This document shows, one piece after another, positions 40,501-52,000 of a stretch of 64,000 nucleotides of DNA. Under the pieces are notes generated by a model. The model searched no databases. It worked only from the letters and a program-made list of their open reading frames with translations, and had not been told where the DNA came from. Source of the DNA: Lepisosteus oculatus (taxonomy: Eukaryota; Chordata; Actinopteri; Semionotiformes; Lepisosteidae); assembly GCF_040954835.1 (NCBI RefSeq), contig NC_090700.1, forward strand, positions 16,721,501 to 16,785,500, in the 5' to 3' direction. Every line of letters begins with the position of its first letter. Within the stretch, counting starts at the first letter, position 1. The position numbers were made by a program, and so were the translations under genes.

Positions 40501-43274
40501 TTAGATTTTTTTACCACCCAAGAGAAGAGAGTAAATATGTTCATTCCCCAGCCAGTATTCATCATTACTTCTTTTAAAATGCCCAAATCCTTCTTTGTAA
40601 TCACTCCATTCTCTGGAGAAGAAGAAAACACATTTAGACTCTAACATATTCCAAACATCTTTCCAAAACACAGTGTAGAAAAAAAATGTATGAATGTACT
40701 GTGGTTTTTTCCTGATGTTAATATTAACCAGTTAACATATTACCATAATGAAGAACTTAACATTTAAAGTAAAACAATCTGCTTTCTGTAGTGCATCCAC
40801 GCAATGACAAACACAGAGACTTCATCACATTTTCCTTATGTGCAGAAGGGAGAAATGCAGAATTATTATTTCATCATTCTTAGATGTTGGCTATTCTATT
40901 TTGTTGCCTAGTGGCTGACCTCACTAGTGGGACTCTGAGATGGCTGACTGACAAGTTTCTAAATCATGATTTTCTTCACCTTCTGCTTTGTTTGAATAAA
41001 CAGGTACTGTATGCTTTAACTCCAAAAGGTCATAAATAGACAAAGTTTTGTATCAGCGGTCACTATTGTAAGGGAATACATTAGCAATAAGGAGAAATCA
41101 TACTATACCGGTTGAAATCCACTCTTCCACTCCGTCTCTGCTGGAACACTGTCCACCCGGCCCCATCTGTCATGTCACAGTACACAAGGAAAGGCTCTGC
41201 CACCAGTTTGGGCTTGATCCGGTAGAACCCACTAGGCACTTTTTGTCTGTCATACAGCATTGAGCAGTCTGTACAGGAGCATAACATGCACACTTCAGCA
41301 TGCCAGCTGAACAAATCCTAAGACTAGAAGCACAAAAACACAGACATACTGCAGTGAGTACCTAGTGATCCTTAATAAATTATCTCTTTGTGGAAGGAAG
41401 ATTTGCACATGGGTGAAATTTCTCGCTCCAGGACTGAGTGGCAGCCATGGTAATATGCTTTTCACTAGAAGTGAGAAAAAAACACGTCCACAGGGAAAAC
41501 TGTTTGGAGCTCATCCCAGGATGCAGTGCTGTCTTTTTTGCACTGATGTTAGTAAGCCAGATTGACTAAAAAAGCCATTATAACAGCCAAACTTCCTATG
41601 CCACCGCATCAAATGAGAGAGTGTAAATCTACAGCTACATTGTTTTTTTTCTTTTCCAAGTATTTTGTCCTTTTTTCCTTATTTTGCCTTCAGTGTGCAC
41701 CTGTTTCCACCTGTCACTGTGCAGGAGTTGTCTGCAACCAAGTGCTAATTGATTTTATGGCAGGCTTGTGAAAGAAGAAAATGAAAATTTCGCCATAAAA
41801 GACACATTCTTCCTTTCCTAGTGAGGGGATTAATCAACCCATCTAAACTCTTATTCTCAGATCATGAGCTGTTAATTTTGGTTTAATAATCCCCAGCTAC
41901 CCTCTCAGGAAAAAAAATGGATCTGACATCCATTTAGAGCAGTGCTTCCCAATCTTCTTCCTGGTAACGCAATAACACTCAAGGATGAGGATTATGGATT
42001 TTTCCAAAGCAAAGTAAAGCATTCTCCATTCCTAAATTTAATATCAGGGGTTGGGTGGAACAAAAACATGGACCATGAGAGTCCTGAGGCCTGGAGTTGG
42101 GATGAACTACAAAGACAACTTCCAATCTCAATTTTCAAAAAAATGTTTAAGATTAGGCATTAGGGTTTTCACACCTGCATTCTTTCTGACATGTTTTGCT
42201 AAAAATCAGAAGAGGATTATGCTGTGATGATAAATCCACTGGAAAATCAATGCATGTACTGTACTGTATGTTGGAGTGTATATGTGTTACTTCCTGCAGG
42301 GCACTGGCCCCGAAAGTCCAGAGGGACTGGGTTTGAAGAGCAATTGAAAGAAAATGTATTTGTTTCAGGAAAACAAGCAACAGCCTCTTACCCTGGTCAT
42401 ACACAATAAGATTTCCTCCTGTGGTGGGCAGTAGGGTTGGCCCCTGGAGGCTCTTGTTGTGTCTGGGCCAATGGTTGTCCACAAAAAAGTACTTGTACTG
42501 TCGCAGGTTCAACAGCTGCCACTCACCGATGAACAGCTTGTTCTGCAGGTTTTTGATGGTGTCATTAAGCTGAGAGAGCTCTGACAAGCACAGCTCGTTC
42601 TCCTGAAGGAGAAGGTAGGGGGAAATACTGTATCCACCAGTAAGCCAAAAATAAACTCATCAGAAAGACTTTTTTCCAGTTAGGATGGCAGCAATCCAGA
42701 GCCCACGCCAGTAGGACACAGCGCAAGGTAAGACTACAGCCTGGACAAGACAACATCACAGGGCACACACACATGCAGGTATAATTTAGAGGCACCAAAT
42801 AACCTAGCATGTTGTTTGAAGTTGGGAATAAACTAAAGCACCAGACAAAAACCCAAACAAACAACAGAAGAACTTAAAAACTCCACACTGGAGACACAGC
42901 ACTCCTAAATTAAACTCATGAACCAAGAGTTATTAGGCAGGCTGCCATGCCACCCAATTTATACACAAAATCAACAGAAATCCCACAAACACATACCTAA
43001 TCTTTAATTCATAGCACTTCCTGCTGTGTTTCTACTCTATTGCTTAGGCTGTGATTTTTGTAAAGGTACAGTACTTGAGAAATAATTTGACAATAGGCAG
43101 CAAAACCTACAGTTAATAGCCTGCAGTAAAACCATATACTGTACATACCAGATAGCGCATCCACTCTAAGTTATAATACGAATATTGTACAGTACTTAAG
43201 AAGAAAATACGTACCGAGAGGCGAGATGCTGCTAAAGTTTGGCTCACAAATAAAAGAATCAACACCAGAGACAT
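37330..43274 (-). CDS. Fibrinogen-like protein, FGL1-like (complete)
   Basis: Seven coding exons on the minus strand (43215-43274, 42392-42602, 41109-41268, 40518-40612, 40232-40320, 38472-38662, 37330-37513) join in frame to 329 residues; human FGL1 is 312. Signal peptide [15 protein letters not shown], a short helical N-terminal segment ([15 protein letters not shown]), then a full fibrinogen C-terminal globe from about residue 91: [35 protein letters not shown], the calcium-site-like DRDND, the [10 protein letters not shown] block and [15 protein letters not shown]. Expected to be secreted and to form disulfide-linked oligomers (family inference). Closest by motif to FGL1/hepassocin rather than angiopoietins, but its neighbours are not those of mammalian FGL1, so it is probably a separate FGL1-like paralogue. 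No symbol assigned. Confidence 0.88.
38472..38662 (-). CDS. FGL1-like exon 6 (residues 206-268 plus 2 nt)
   Basis: 63 codons with [36 protein letters not shown] and [12 protein letters not shown]. Acceptor TTTTAG, donor GTATCC. Confidence 0.9.
40232..40320 (-). CDS. FGL1-like exon 5 (residues 176-205)
   Basis: Encodes [20 protein letters not shown], then ENFQIADEK. Acceptor CTTCCAG, donor GTGATC. Confidence 0.88.
40518..40612 (-). CDS. FGL1-like exon 4 (residues 144-175 plus 1 nt)
   Basis: Encodes [20 protein letters not shown], then [11 protein letters not shown]. The donor is either at 40517 (GTGG) or 3 nt further (GTAAAA); both keep frame. Confidence 0.85.
41109..41268 (-). CDS. FGL1-like exon 3 (residues 91-143 plus 2 nt)
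   Basis: Start of the fibrinogen domain, [20 protein letters not shown], through [16 protein letters not shown]. Acceptor TGTACAG, donor GTATAG. Confidence 0.9.
42392..42602 (-). CDS. FGL1-like exon 2 (residues 21-90 plus 1 nt)
   Basis: Begins [20 protein letters not shown] after acceptor CTTCAG and ends NLIVYDQ at donor GTAAGA. Has an N-linked sequon (NKS). Confidence 0.85.
42690..42960 (-). mobile_element. Degraded SINE family A copy, minus orientation
   Basis: Retains CATCACAGGGCACACACACA, GGGAATAAACTAAAGCACCA and the head-end GGCAGGCTGCCATGCCACCC. Between FGL1-like exons 2 and 1. Confidence 0.5.
43215..43274 (-). CDS. FGL1-like exon 1, signal peptide (residues 1-20)
   Basis: ATG is the complement of 43272-43274. 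Donor GTACGT. A 3' splice site ATCCACAG just 19 nt upstream of the ATG implies an upstream non-coding exon. Confidence 0.85.
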
Positions 43275-43293
43275 GTCCTTGTCTTCACACAAC

Positions 43294-45955
43294 CTGTGGA
43301 TAAAGAAAGCAAAGTCAGACTGAATAGTACTACAGATTTCCCATTTCAAGATGTGGGATTAAGTAGTCAAATTGAGCCTCACTTACAGTATGTATAGCTA
43401 TAATACATATTCTAATTAATTGTATTTCTTCTTCATCTTAAACCGTTAAAGATTGTCACATCAGTAATCTGTTATGCAAATAAGAGGATAAGATTGTTTA
43501 TAAACGATATAATCATAAGAAGCATTTTACAGTTTACAAGCCCTTGATCCTGATCATGTAGACCACACGCCTCCACTCAAAAGTTGTTAGAGAATTAGTA
43601 CTGGTTGACAGAAACATAGCTACCTTTATATCAAGAAAAAGAGCAGCTTGTGGGTTATAGTCGATAACCGCTGAGTCGAGGGCAGTCTCCAAGTGCTAAA
43701 TAATCGCTTCTCGGTATAGCCTCGTAATTTATAATATCTGGTCATCGTTCCAGATGTTCCACATTATAACCAGAAGACAATATTGCATCACTGCCTGGAG
43801 TGCAATCCAGAAATGATATACACATTCCTGTTTAGCATTGCTGTCTTCATTCCCCAAACTATTTATTACTACATGTTGATAAATGTATACTGTATATTAG
43901 AATATGATACAAAAATCGCGTTCCAGAAGATTCTAGATAGTGACATTAAATACAACAATTTATTGTTAGAACTTTAAATTAAATTTTGGACATAATTTTA
44001 TAATTAGGCTGAATGCCTAATTATTGGTTCAACGCTCAGCTACAGTATATGGATTGAAAGGCTGCAAAAGAGTACTAGTATTTTCCCCCTAAACACTGAT
44101 GTGGAGACACTGCAGTTTACCTAAAATGTATTATAATACTAATAATACTATTATAGCTTTCCTTTACAACCTTATGACGTAATGCTTCATCTGCCAAGTA
44201 TGAAGAAACAATGGTGCGGTAAGATACTAGTGCAAACACAAAGTAAAAGTTGTCTGGATACGTTTATTTTACTGTAAAATCACCTACAGTCAGTGGAATT
44301 ATAGCGGGTCTCAATAGCTGTTGCAAACAGGATGGGGGTGTACTAAGTGCAAGAAAGGAAAACGGAATTATGTTGGGAACGTAGCTCAGGAAGTGGAAAA
44401 CCGCTACGTCTGCAGAGCCTAAGAAGAGGGATAGCAGAAACGGAAAAAAAATAACTCTCCCTCTCAACCTTTGAACCTTATTCCTTCAAGAGGAGAAAGC
44501 AGTCACAAGACCAAGTTAGTTAGTTGACTATAAAGCAAATGAACGGAGTATGATTTTGTCGTTTTAAAATGAGCAGGCGTAAACTGAATCAGTCTTCTCG
44601 CCTCTAAAATCCAAAACAAGTCTGATGAAGACATAGATTTACTGAAGACTGCAAGCCTTTCTCCCACTTGCCGAGATTGGTATGTTCGTCTTCACGATCT
44701 TTTAATGCAAAACATTTCGTTATTTTTTTAACGTACTGTAAGTAGTTTTTTTTTCTCTCGCAACGAGTGTTAGTGAAGGATTCTTCTTTCTTAAAGAATA
44801 CGAAGCATTGAAATACCAGGGTTTGCGTTAAGCGTGTCGATAGTGTAGTGTGCACTTTTTTAGCATTACATATGGCCTGCGGACCGTGTTTTGCTCTGTA
44901 AATAGGATGATTTTACAAAGCTTTTCCACTTTTCTGTGTTCGGATGAAACACGAAACCCGTTGTCATTTCTTTTACATATATTCTGTTATTTCTGTTTAT
45001 TCGTTTTATAAAAAAAAATGTCTCAAAATCAGCATCCAAATGTGCTCCTTGTGTTTCCACTTTCATCACTTTTTTAAGAAAAAAAAGGCAAGATTTCCGA
45101 AACTTGATTACATTGATGCTGGCTCATGAACAGCAGCAACACCACACTTGTACTGTACTAGCAGGGAGAAGTTTAAATTCCCATTGTCCAGCAGGAGGCA
45201 TCAAGAGATATGGGGAAAACGCCTATGAAAAAGTGCACAAAATCAATAGTTTTTGGGTGGTGCTGACTACTTAACATTTGCTATTAAAGAGGTCTGTCTG
45301 AATATTGCATGTTCAGGCCACAAGAGGAATCTAAGACAGTTTTGGCTGTGTGGCTGTCTAGCTTCCTGTGTGTCAGGAAATGCCCAAGATAGGTCAGAAA
45401 TGAACCAAGACTCAAGTAGAATACCTTTGCGATTTGTTCTTTGCCTTATTTTCATACTTGTTCAATACCATGAATTCTTTACTCGTAGTTATTTCTTTGC
45501 CTGCAAATTTTCTGACTTTGGGACAAGTAAAATAGGACCACATCAATGTCCTTGAATATGTCAGAGCACAACAAGACATTTTAGCTTATTTATCTCTGAA
45601 ATGCAGTGCCTTGTTAACATGTGACCAGGACCTGGAAAGCCACAGCAGTATCTTTTAGCCTGTCATTTTGCAGGGCCGAACTGAGACTCTTGCGAAGAAC
45701 ATGCTTATTTAGAGTATGTGCTCATCGGTGTGGTGGGGAAGCCGAACAAACCTACTGTGTTATTAGCTGCTCATTGTGGTACATACTGTAACTGTTCATT
45801 TCCCTACAGTCACGTTTTCAACACGCCTGTCAGTAATGTTATTTTGCTGCTTATTACATGTAATATTCTTGCATGTTTTTGTAAGCGCTTCCCTCTTCTG
45901 GTGTATACCTAACTACTTCAAAGAAGGAGGCAAAACGGGAGAGACTTCTGCCAGT
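43294..45955. promoter_or_regulatory. Intergenic region between divergent FGL1-like and VSP genes
   Basis: About 2.7 kb with no coding signal. Must contain the promoters and any non-coding first exons of both genes. AT-rich; I recognise no repeat in it. Confidence 0.45.
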
Positions 45956-46005
45956 ATGTCCTCCATAAAATTTAGTCCAGGGTCAGATTCCAAGGAAGTT
46001 AATGG
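45956..46005 (+). CDS. TPTE: VSP exon 1 (residues 1-16 plus 2 nt)
   Basis: [16 protein letters not shown]. The GSDSKEVNG block matches the fish VSP N-terminus. Donor GTAAGT. Confidence 0.88.
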
Positions 46006-49000
46006 GTAAGTTAACAACTTCAGACTGTTAAGTGCTGACTTAATAGTAACACACATTTCATTTGGCTCAATATTAACTTTTACTATTGAAATTCTGAGTA
46101 AGTCATTAAAAACTGTTTTTCCGTTTTCTGGAAGCTGCTATATATTTTACTGCAGTGGGAGACTTAAGTAAAAGTGCAATTGGTTCTTGGGATATGAGGT
46201 ATACCAAACAGTTTAGTGTGACCATTTTGCATTTGTGTAAGATATAAGCATATATTCACCAAAAACATCAATGACTTGATATACTGTACATTAAAGGACT
46301 TGATATCATAAGGATTCATTTAAACATCATTATAATTTTAAACACCTCTGCTTGCAGGGATTCTTAGAATATTTTATTTGATTTTCCACTTTATAAAAAA
46401 ATTGCTTTATTGAGAAAAAAATTTAAAAGATTTATAAATCCAAAAATGTCCCTGTCATTTTAGAGGTGAAATACACGTATTCATCCATATTCCAGAGCAG
46501 CAGTTTTACATATTTATATTTGTTGTTTAATATTTGATGTTCTCTACTTGTCAATATTGAATTCCATCCACCTTGTGTTTGCCTAGTCTTCAACAGTGTT
46601 GAAATTTGTTTTTTAATTTACTTTGCAGCTTCTCAATGTTGCTCCTCCTATTTTATTAGCACTGTGAACATGTAAAGGTTGTGAAAATGGCTAGTTTACA
46701 GTATCAGAATCTAGATCACTGATATACATTAAGAAGATCTATACTCCTAATTCAGATCCAGCTTCCACCACAACACACACATTTCCTTCAAATTAAAAAA
46801 TAACTTTAGTTCCCTCAGCCAAATTAACTGTGTACAGTACATGTTTTAGTCATAATTTGTGCTGGTGTGAGCTAAAAATAACATTTCTGTGCACTGCTAA
46901 GACATCTGGAGAAGGTACTGTAATATACACTTTACAAGGAAAGATTTGAGCTGGTGCAGTTCCCGTGAAAACCTCTGCCTATTAAGGAATCAAGGCAGTC
47001 ATTCCAGTCATTCCTTCTGAAATTCTGTCGTGCAGTTGTGCTTAGAAGTGTTTTTTTCTCTAGTTTTAATAATGAAGGCATGGAGGAGGCATCTGTAGAA
47101 ATTGATGATGGGAAGGAAGAAAGTATGGAATCAGACACAATGTTCTAGTGAGTATGTTGCCATTTCACACATGATTTTGTCTGGCTTTATTGTTTTTATG
47201 AAAGCAAATGTCATCTTAATTACTGTACATCATAATTCTGTAGGGAATATTGATGCTGTTTTATCTGGATTTCTAGTTTTCTAGCCAAACAACTTTGCTT
47301 TCACAAAACATAAATAACAAAAATTATACATATTTGTATCACTATGTTGATAACTACAAATGGAAAAAAAAGTAATGTTGTTGAAACCAAAATACGTATT
47401 AATACGTATTTTTAGAGTATTACCCACTTAGTGCAGCAGGTTTCTAATTGAAGTTAAGAGTCTTTTACTGAGGTTGTCAAATGTCAAACTGCAGATTGTC
47501 AAACTACAGCTTTAAATAAAGTGATCTCCTCATTTCAGGAGTTGTGGGAATGACACCACATCCAGTGAAATCACTTATTTCTCTTTAACTCACCATTAAT
47601 TTTTTTAATCTCTTTAGCCAAATAAAGAAAATTATCACTCCATTTGTGATGTCATTTGGTTTCCGGTAAGTGTCTCCTCTCAGATTCTCATTTTTCTGTT
47701 TGAAACTGTTCAAAGACCAGTTTGTTTTGTTAACTGATCCAGTTTGGAATAGCCAGTTGTGTGTTGTCCACATCTTGTCTCACAGCTGCAAACTATGTGA
47801 CTGCACACAAGGGAGAATGAAGAAGTGTAAATGTAAAGAAATGTGCATCTCTGTAAATGAAGAGAGGTGCATCCCTCAGCACCACCACATGCCTATAAAT
47901 GAAGGTCGTAGTGGTCTCTGTGTTGCTGTTGTTGTTGTTCATGTTCAGAGGCACTCAGCCAACTGTGGGAATCGCAGTTACAGTTGGCTAGTGACATGAC
48001 TCAGGCTTGATCCTGTGATTATAGTGTACCTTAACAGGTTGAGTCACAATGTTTTTTACTATAAGGTATCTTGTGGTATTTTCTCAAAGCAATATAATCA
48101 ACTGTAATATGATTTTCAAAGTTAATGAGTGGAGTTACTCTTGCAATTTATACTCTTAATATTTTAGTACTCAAGCTAATAATAGTCATTGTCCTGGTTA
48201 TGCAATCCTCCCATGTCAAAGCCAGACAATATGAGATGCTCTCATTATATCCTAGTATAGGACAGTAAAGTGTCTCTGTGTTGCATGTTTTAAGAGCTCT
48301 CTGTGTACTGTGTACTGGTGTTGGGTATTGTAAATCTTGATACACTAACTGTATTATTGGGGACTTTTATGGTAATTTCTCTTAGCAAAATATTAGTATT
48401 TGTCATAAAATACTAGGGCACTAGCTATGAGTGCACATTGATCTCTGTGATCCGGTTGCCATGAGTTTGAGCCTGGGTCATGTCACTAGACAAAAACAAC
48501 GAGAATTCCCTAGAGGTGGCACACAGTTGATATAGCACTGTTGGAGGGGAGGGGTAAGGTTCAGAATAATTGTCTGTGGCTCCCAGCAAAACCATGACCC
48601 CTGCAATTGTCCAGGCACCTGCAGGTTCATAGTGATGTCAGTGAGAGGTGCATCTCTCCTGTGATCTGCACTGAACCTCCTGTACGTCACTATAGGCTAT
48701 GGAACATGACAAAAGATGAAGAGGCCTGTGCAGAGGAAACTCTGCAATGGGCTTGTTCTCAAGTTGGTAGAGGGCTCTTTGTTGTGATGCAAGACAGAAA
48801 GACACAATTGGTGGGTATATAACAAAATAGAAATGGCATGTTAGGAAGAAATCTTCCAAAGACATGCTGGCTAGGTGGTGTCTCACTAGGTGAATTGATC
48901 CTGTGTATCTACAGTATGAGTACCCTGTCATGTATTGGCTTGTGGTGCAAGGAAAGACTCTGGGTTAAAGTAAATGAGGGCAAGGGATTTGGCACTGTTA

Positions 49001-52000
49001 GAAAGGCCTGTGCTCCATTTTCTCCAGGATATTTGGTGTGGTGCTCATTATCGTGGATATCATCCTGGTCATCGTCGATCTTGCAACTCCAAACAAGAGC
49101 GTAGCAGCAGGGGATGCCCTGGAAGCCATATCTTTAGCCATCTCCCTGTTCTTCCTGGTTGACGTTCTACTCCGAGTCTATGTGGAAGGGTGAGTCAATA
49201 CTGTTAAAAAACACAGCTGCACGTCACAGAAGATGTTTTCCTAGATGGAGTTTTTTTTTTCTTTCGGCTAGGTGATCACTCTTTAAACCAGTATTTTGAC
49301 TGCTGAATATGTTACGGTAGGGGTGGAAAGGGAACAGGGCAGTTTGCAGCTCCATGGCCCGACACTTGATTCAAGTCTTGAGCACTTACAGTGTATGGAT
49401 TTTGCATGTTCCTCCTCAAGTTCCCCTGTTTTTTGTGGGTATTTGCCAGATGATCTGTTTTCCTCCCACATACAGATATGCACCTGACTAGGAGCAGAAA
49501 AATCTTAGTGCTTCTGTGCCCTGTGCCATATTTATGGGACATGCACAGCATATGGGACTACACAGTGATTTTGTCAAAACTAAATAAGCATTAAATTATG
49601 TAAATTCACAAGCAAAAGTGACAGAATTGGTAAGAACTATACATGACCTTTGATCTACGTGCCTAAGAAGATGACAGATTTTTGAGAGCTGCTAAATTAA
49701 AAAAAAGAATGTGTCCTTCATCAACCTGTCTCTTTATGATTTTTTATTGTGTTTTCAAGGAGATCACCATTCTCTGTATTTGTTTTCCATCTTAAATCTT
49801 TTAAAACTGGGGATCTTATTTCCTAGAAACTCACTGTGTTCAAAGGTGTCTGTAAATGTGAGCTGTGCTGCTGTTTTATCTGTTTTAGCTTCCACACATA
49901 CTTCAGCTCCAGGCTGAATATCATGGACGCCTGCATCGTCGTCCTCACCCTGATTGTCACCATGGTCTACACATTCTCAGACTTCACAGGCGTCAGTCTG
50001 ATCCCCAGGTAGGAACATCATGACAGCTCCCTCTCCTCATCTCTGTGCAGCTGATCAATTGCACAAAAGTCACACATTATACTGTATATCCATAGTATTG
50101 TTAGAGTAAACACTGGGTTGTAAGAGGTGCAATCTTTTGTATCTTAATACGAGGCCCAGTTCTCACTATAATTATTAAGGATTTGGTGGTTCTTTTTGTA
50201 AGAGCTTGAATATGGGCTTAGTGATCTCCATCTGTTTTATTTGGGTATTAAACTCTGTTTCCTGTTCTGCAGCACTTCAGTACAGGATTGATTTTTTTAG
50301 TGCCAATTGTGAAACATCAGGAATCTAGTTGTGTTTTTTATTGTGTCTAAACCAGCTAGGTGACATTGATTGAGAAATGTGTTTTGAAATCTGAAAGACA
50401 TTTGGTAGCTGCATCTACCCTGTAGACATATTTGTCCCTGGATATTGTGTCAGAGAACAGCAGATTAAAAATTGTTAGGATTATGGTTAAAGTTAGTGAG
50501 AAATTTCTGAATTTCACTCAAAGCTGGGATTTAAGGAACGTAGCCTGCACTCCATACCACCACACATACAGTACATACCAAGACACACACACACGTGCAG
50601 GAAAAAGGATATTTCTCTGTATGGCCCAGGGCAGAAAAACATATCTTGGCACAGCTGAGCAGAAAAAGAGGAATTTTACGCTAACATACTTTAGAAAAAT
50701 ACCCCACTAACACCACTAATCTCTTTCACTCCGGATTTTAGAATTGATGTGAAGCATATGTTATGTTGAGGGCTACAGTTAAAGGGAAAGGTAGGCTGTT
50801 ATATGTGCTAAAAAGTTATTATTTCTAAGATTTTTGTCACTTTTTCACTTCTGTGTTGTATTCAAGTCCCATTGCACAATATTTCTGGTTATTTTGTTGT
50901 GGGTATTTTTTATATTTTTAGTCTACACTTATTAGGAATACTGGTACACAATTCTGATTGAGTAAGTAGTTGAGAAAATGCTCAGATCTACATGCTACGT
51001 TTTGTGAATTCTGAGCCTTTTTATAATTTGTTTTGGCTGTGCTGTTTCATGATTTTACTGTAGAGCTCATCAATTTTTTTTTTAGTTCTGGATTTAAAAC
51101 TGTGTGAAGTGTGAAACTTTCCAAAGAAAAACTATAGGCATGTTACTTTAATCCTCGAAATTTATGTGTGATACTAATGAAAATACAGTTTTATCTTCAA
51201 GGGGACCATAACCACTAGATGGCACTGTGTAATAGGGGTGCCAATCACATACCTTTACAAGTGGGTGTTCTGCCTCAAGGTGGCCAGAACTCCATGTTGT
51301 CTATTTGAAAATAACACACGATTTATTTCCCTCTGATGCAGTAGAATCTCTTTATAATGTTCCCATCTGTTTTTTCAAATATTTTTATTTATTTATTTAT
51401 TTATTTATTTATTAAATGTACATTATCAGGCCTGGAGAGATTACTTATCTGATTATAAGGTTACTATAGAGTCTGCTAGATCCACCTACTTCTCTCACAT
51501 CATTGAAAATCACCAAAACAATCCCAGACATCTTTTCTCCACCATCAACAGACTGCTCAAGCTAAACTGCCCCACCACATTACCTGCCTCATCACAACTT
51601 TGCAACACATTCTTAGATTTCTTTAGTTCTAAGATTGACAACATCCGGCATCACATTCTCTCCACTACGGATATAATTTCCACACCTCCTCCCTCCTCAT
51701 CCAACTTCTCTGGTTCCCGTCTCTCCAGCTTCTCTCTTCTTGACTCAGCATCCCTAAACAAACTAGTTACGCGCATGAAACCCACCACATCTATTTTAGA
51801 TCCCATTCCCACCACTTTATTCCAGTCCTGTTTCTCTTCTCTCTGTCCCATTGTCCTCAATATAATACATGAATCCTTGAGCACCGGCATTGTACCAACG
51901 GTCCTCAAAACTGCTGCTATTACCCCAGTGCCAAAGAAGCCTAACATGGCTCTCGACAATCTTAACAACTTTCGCCCCATCTCCAACTTACCCTTTCTCT

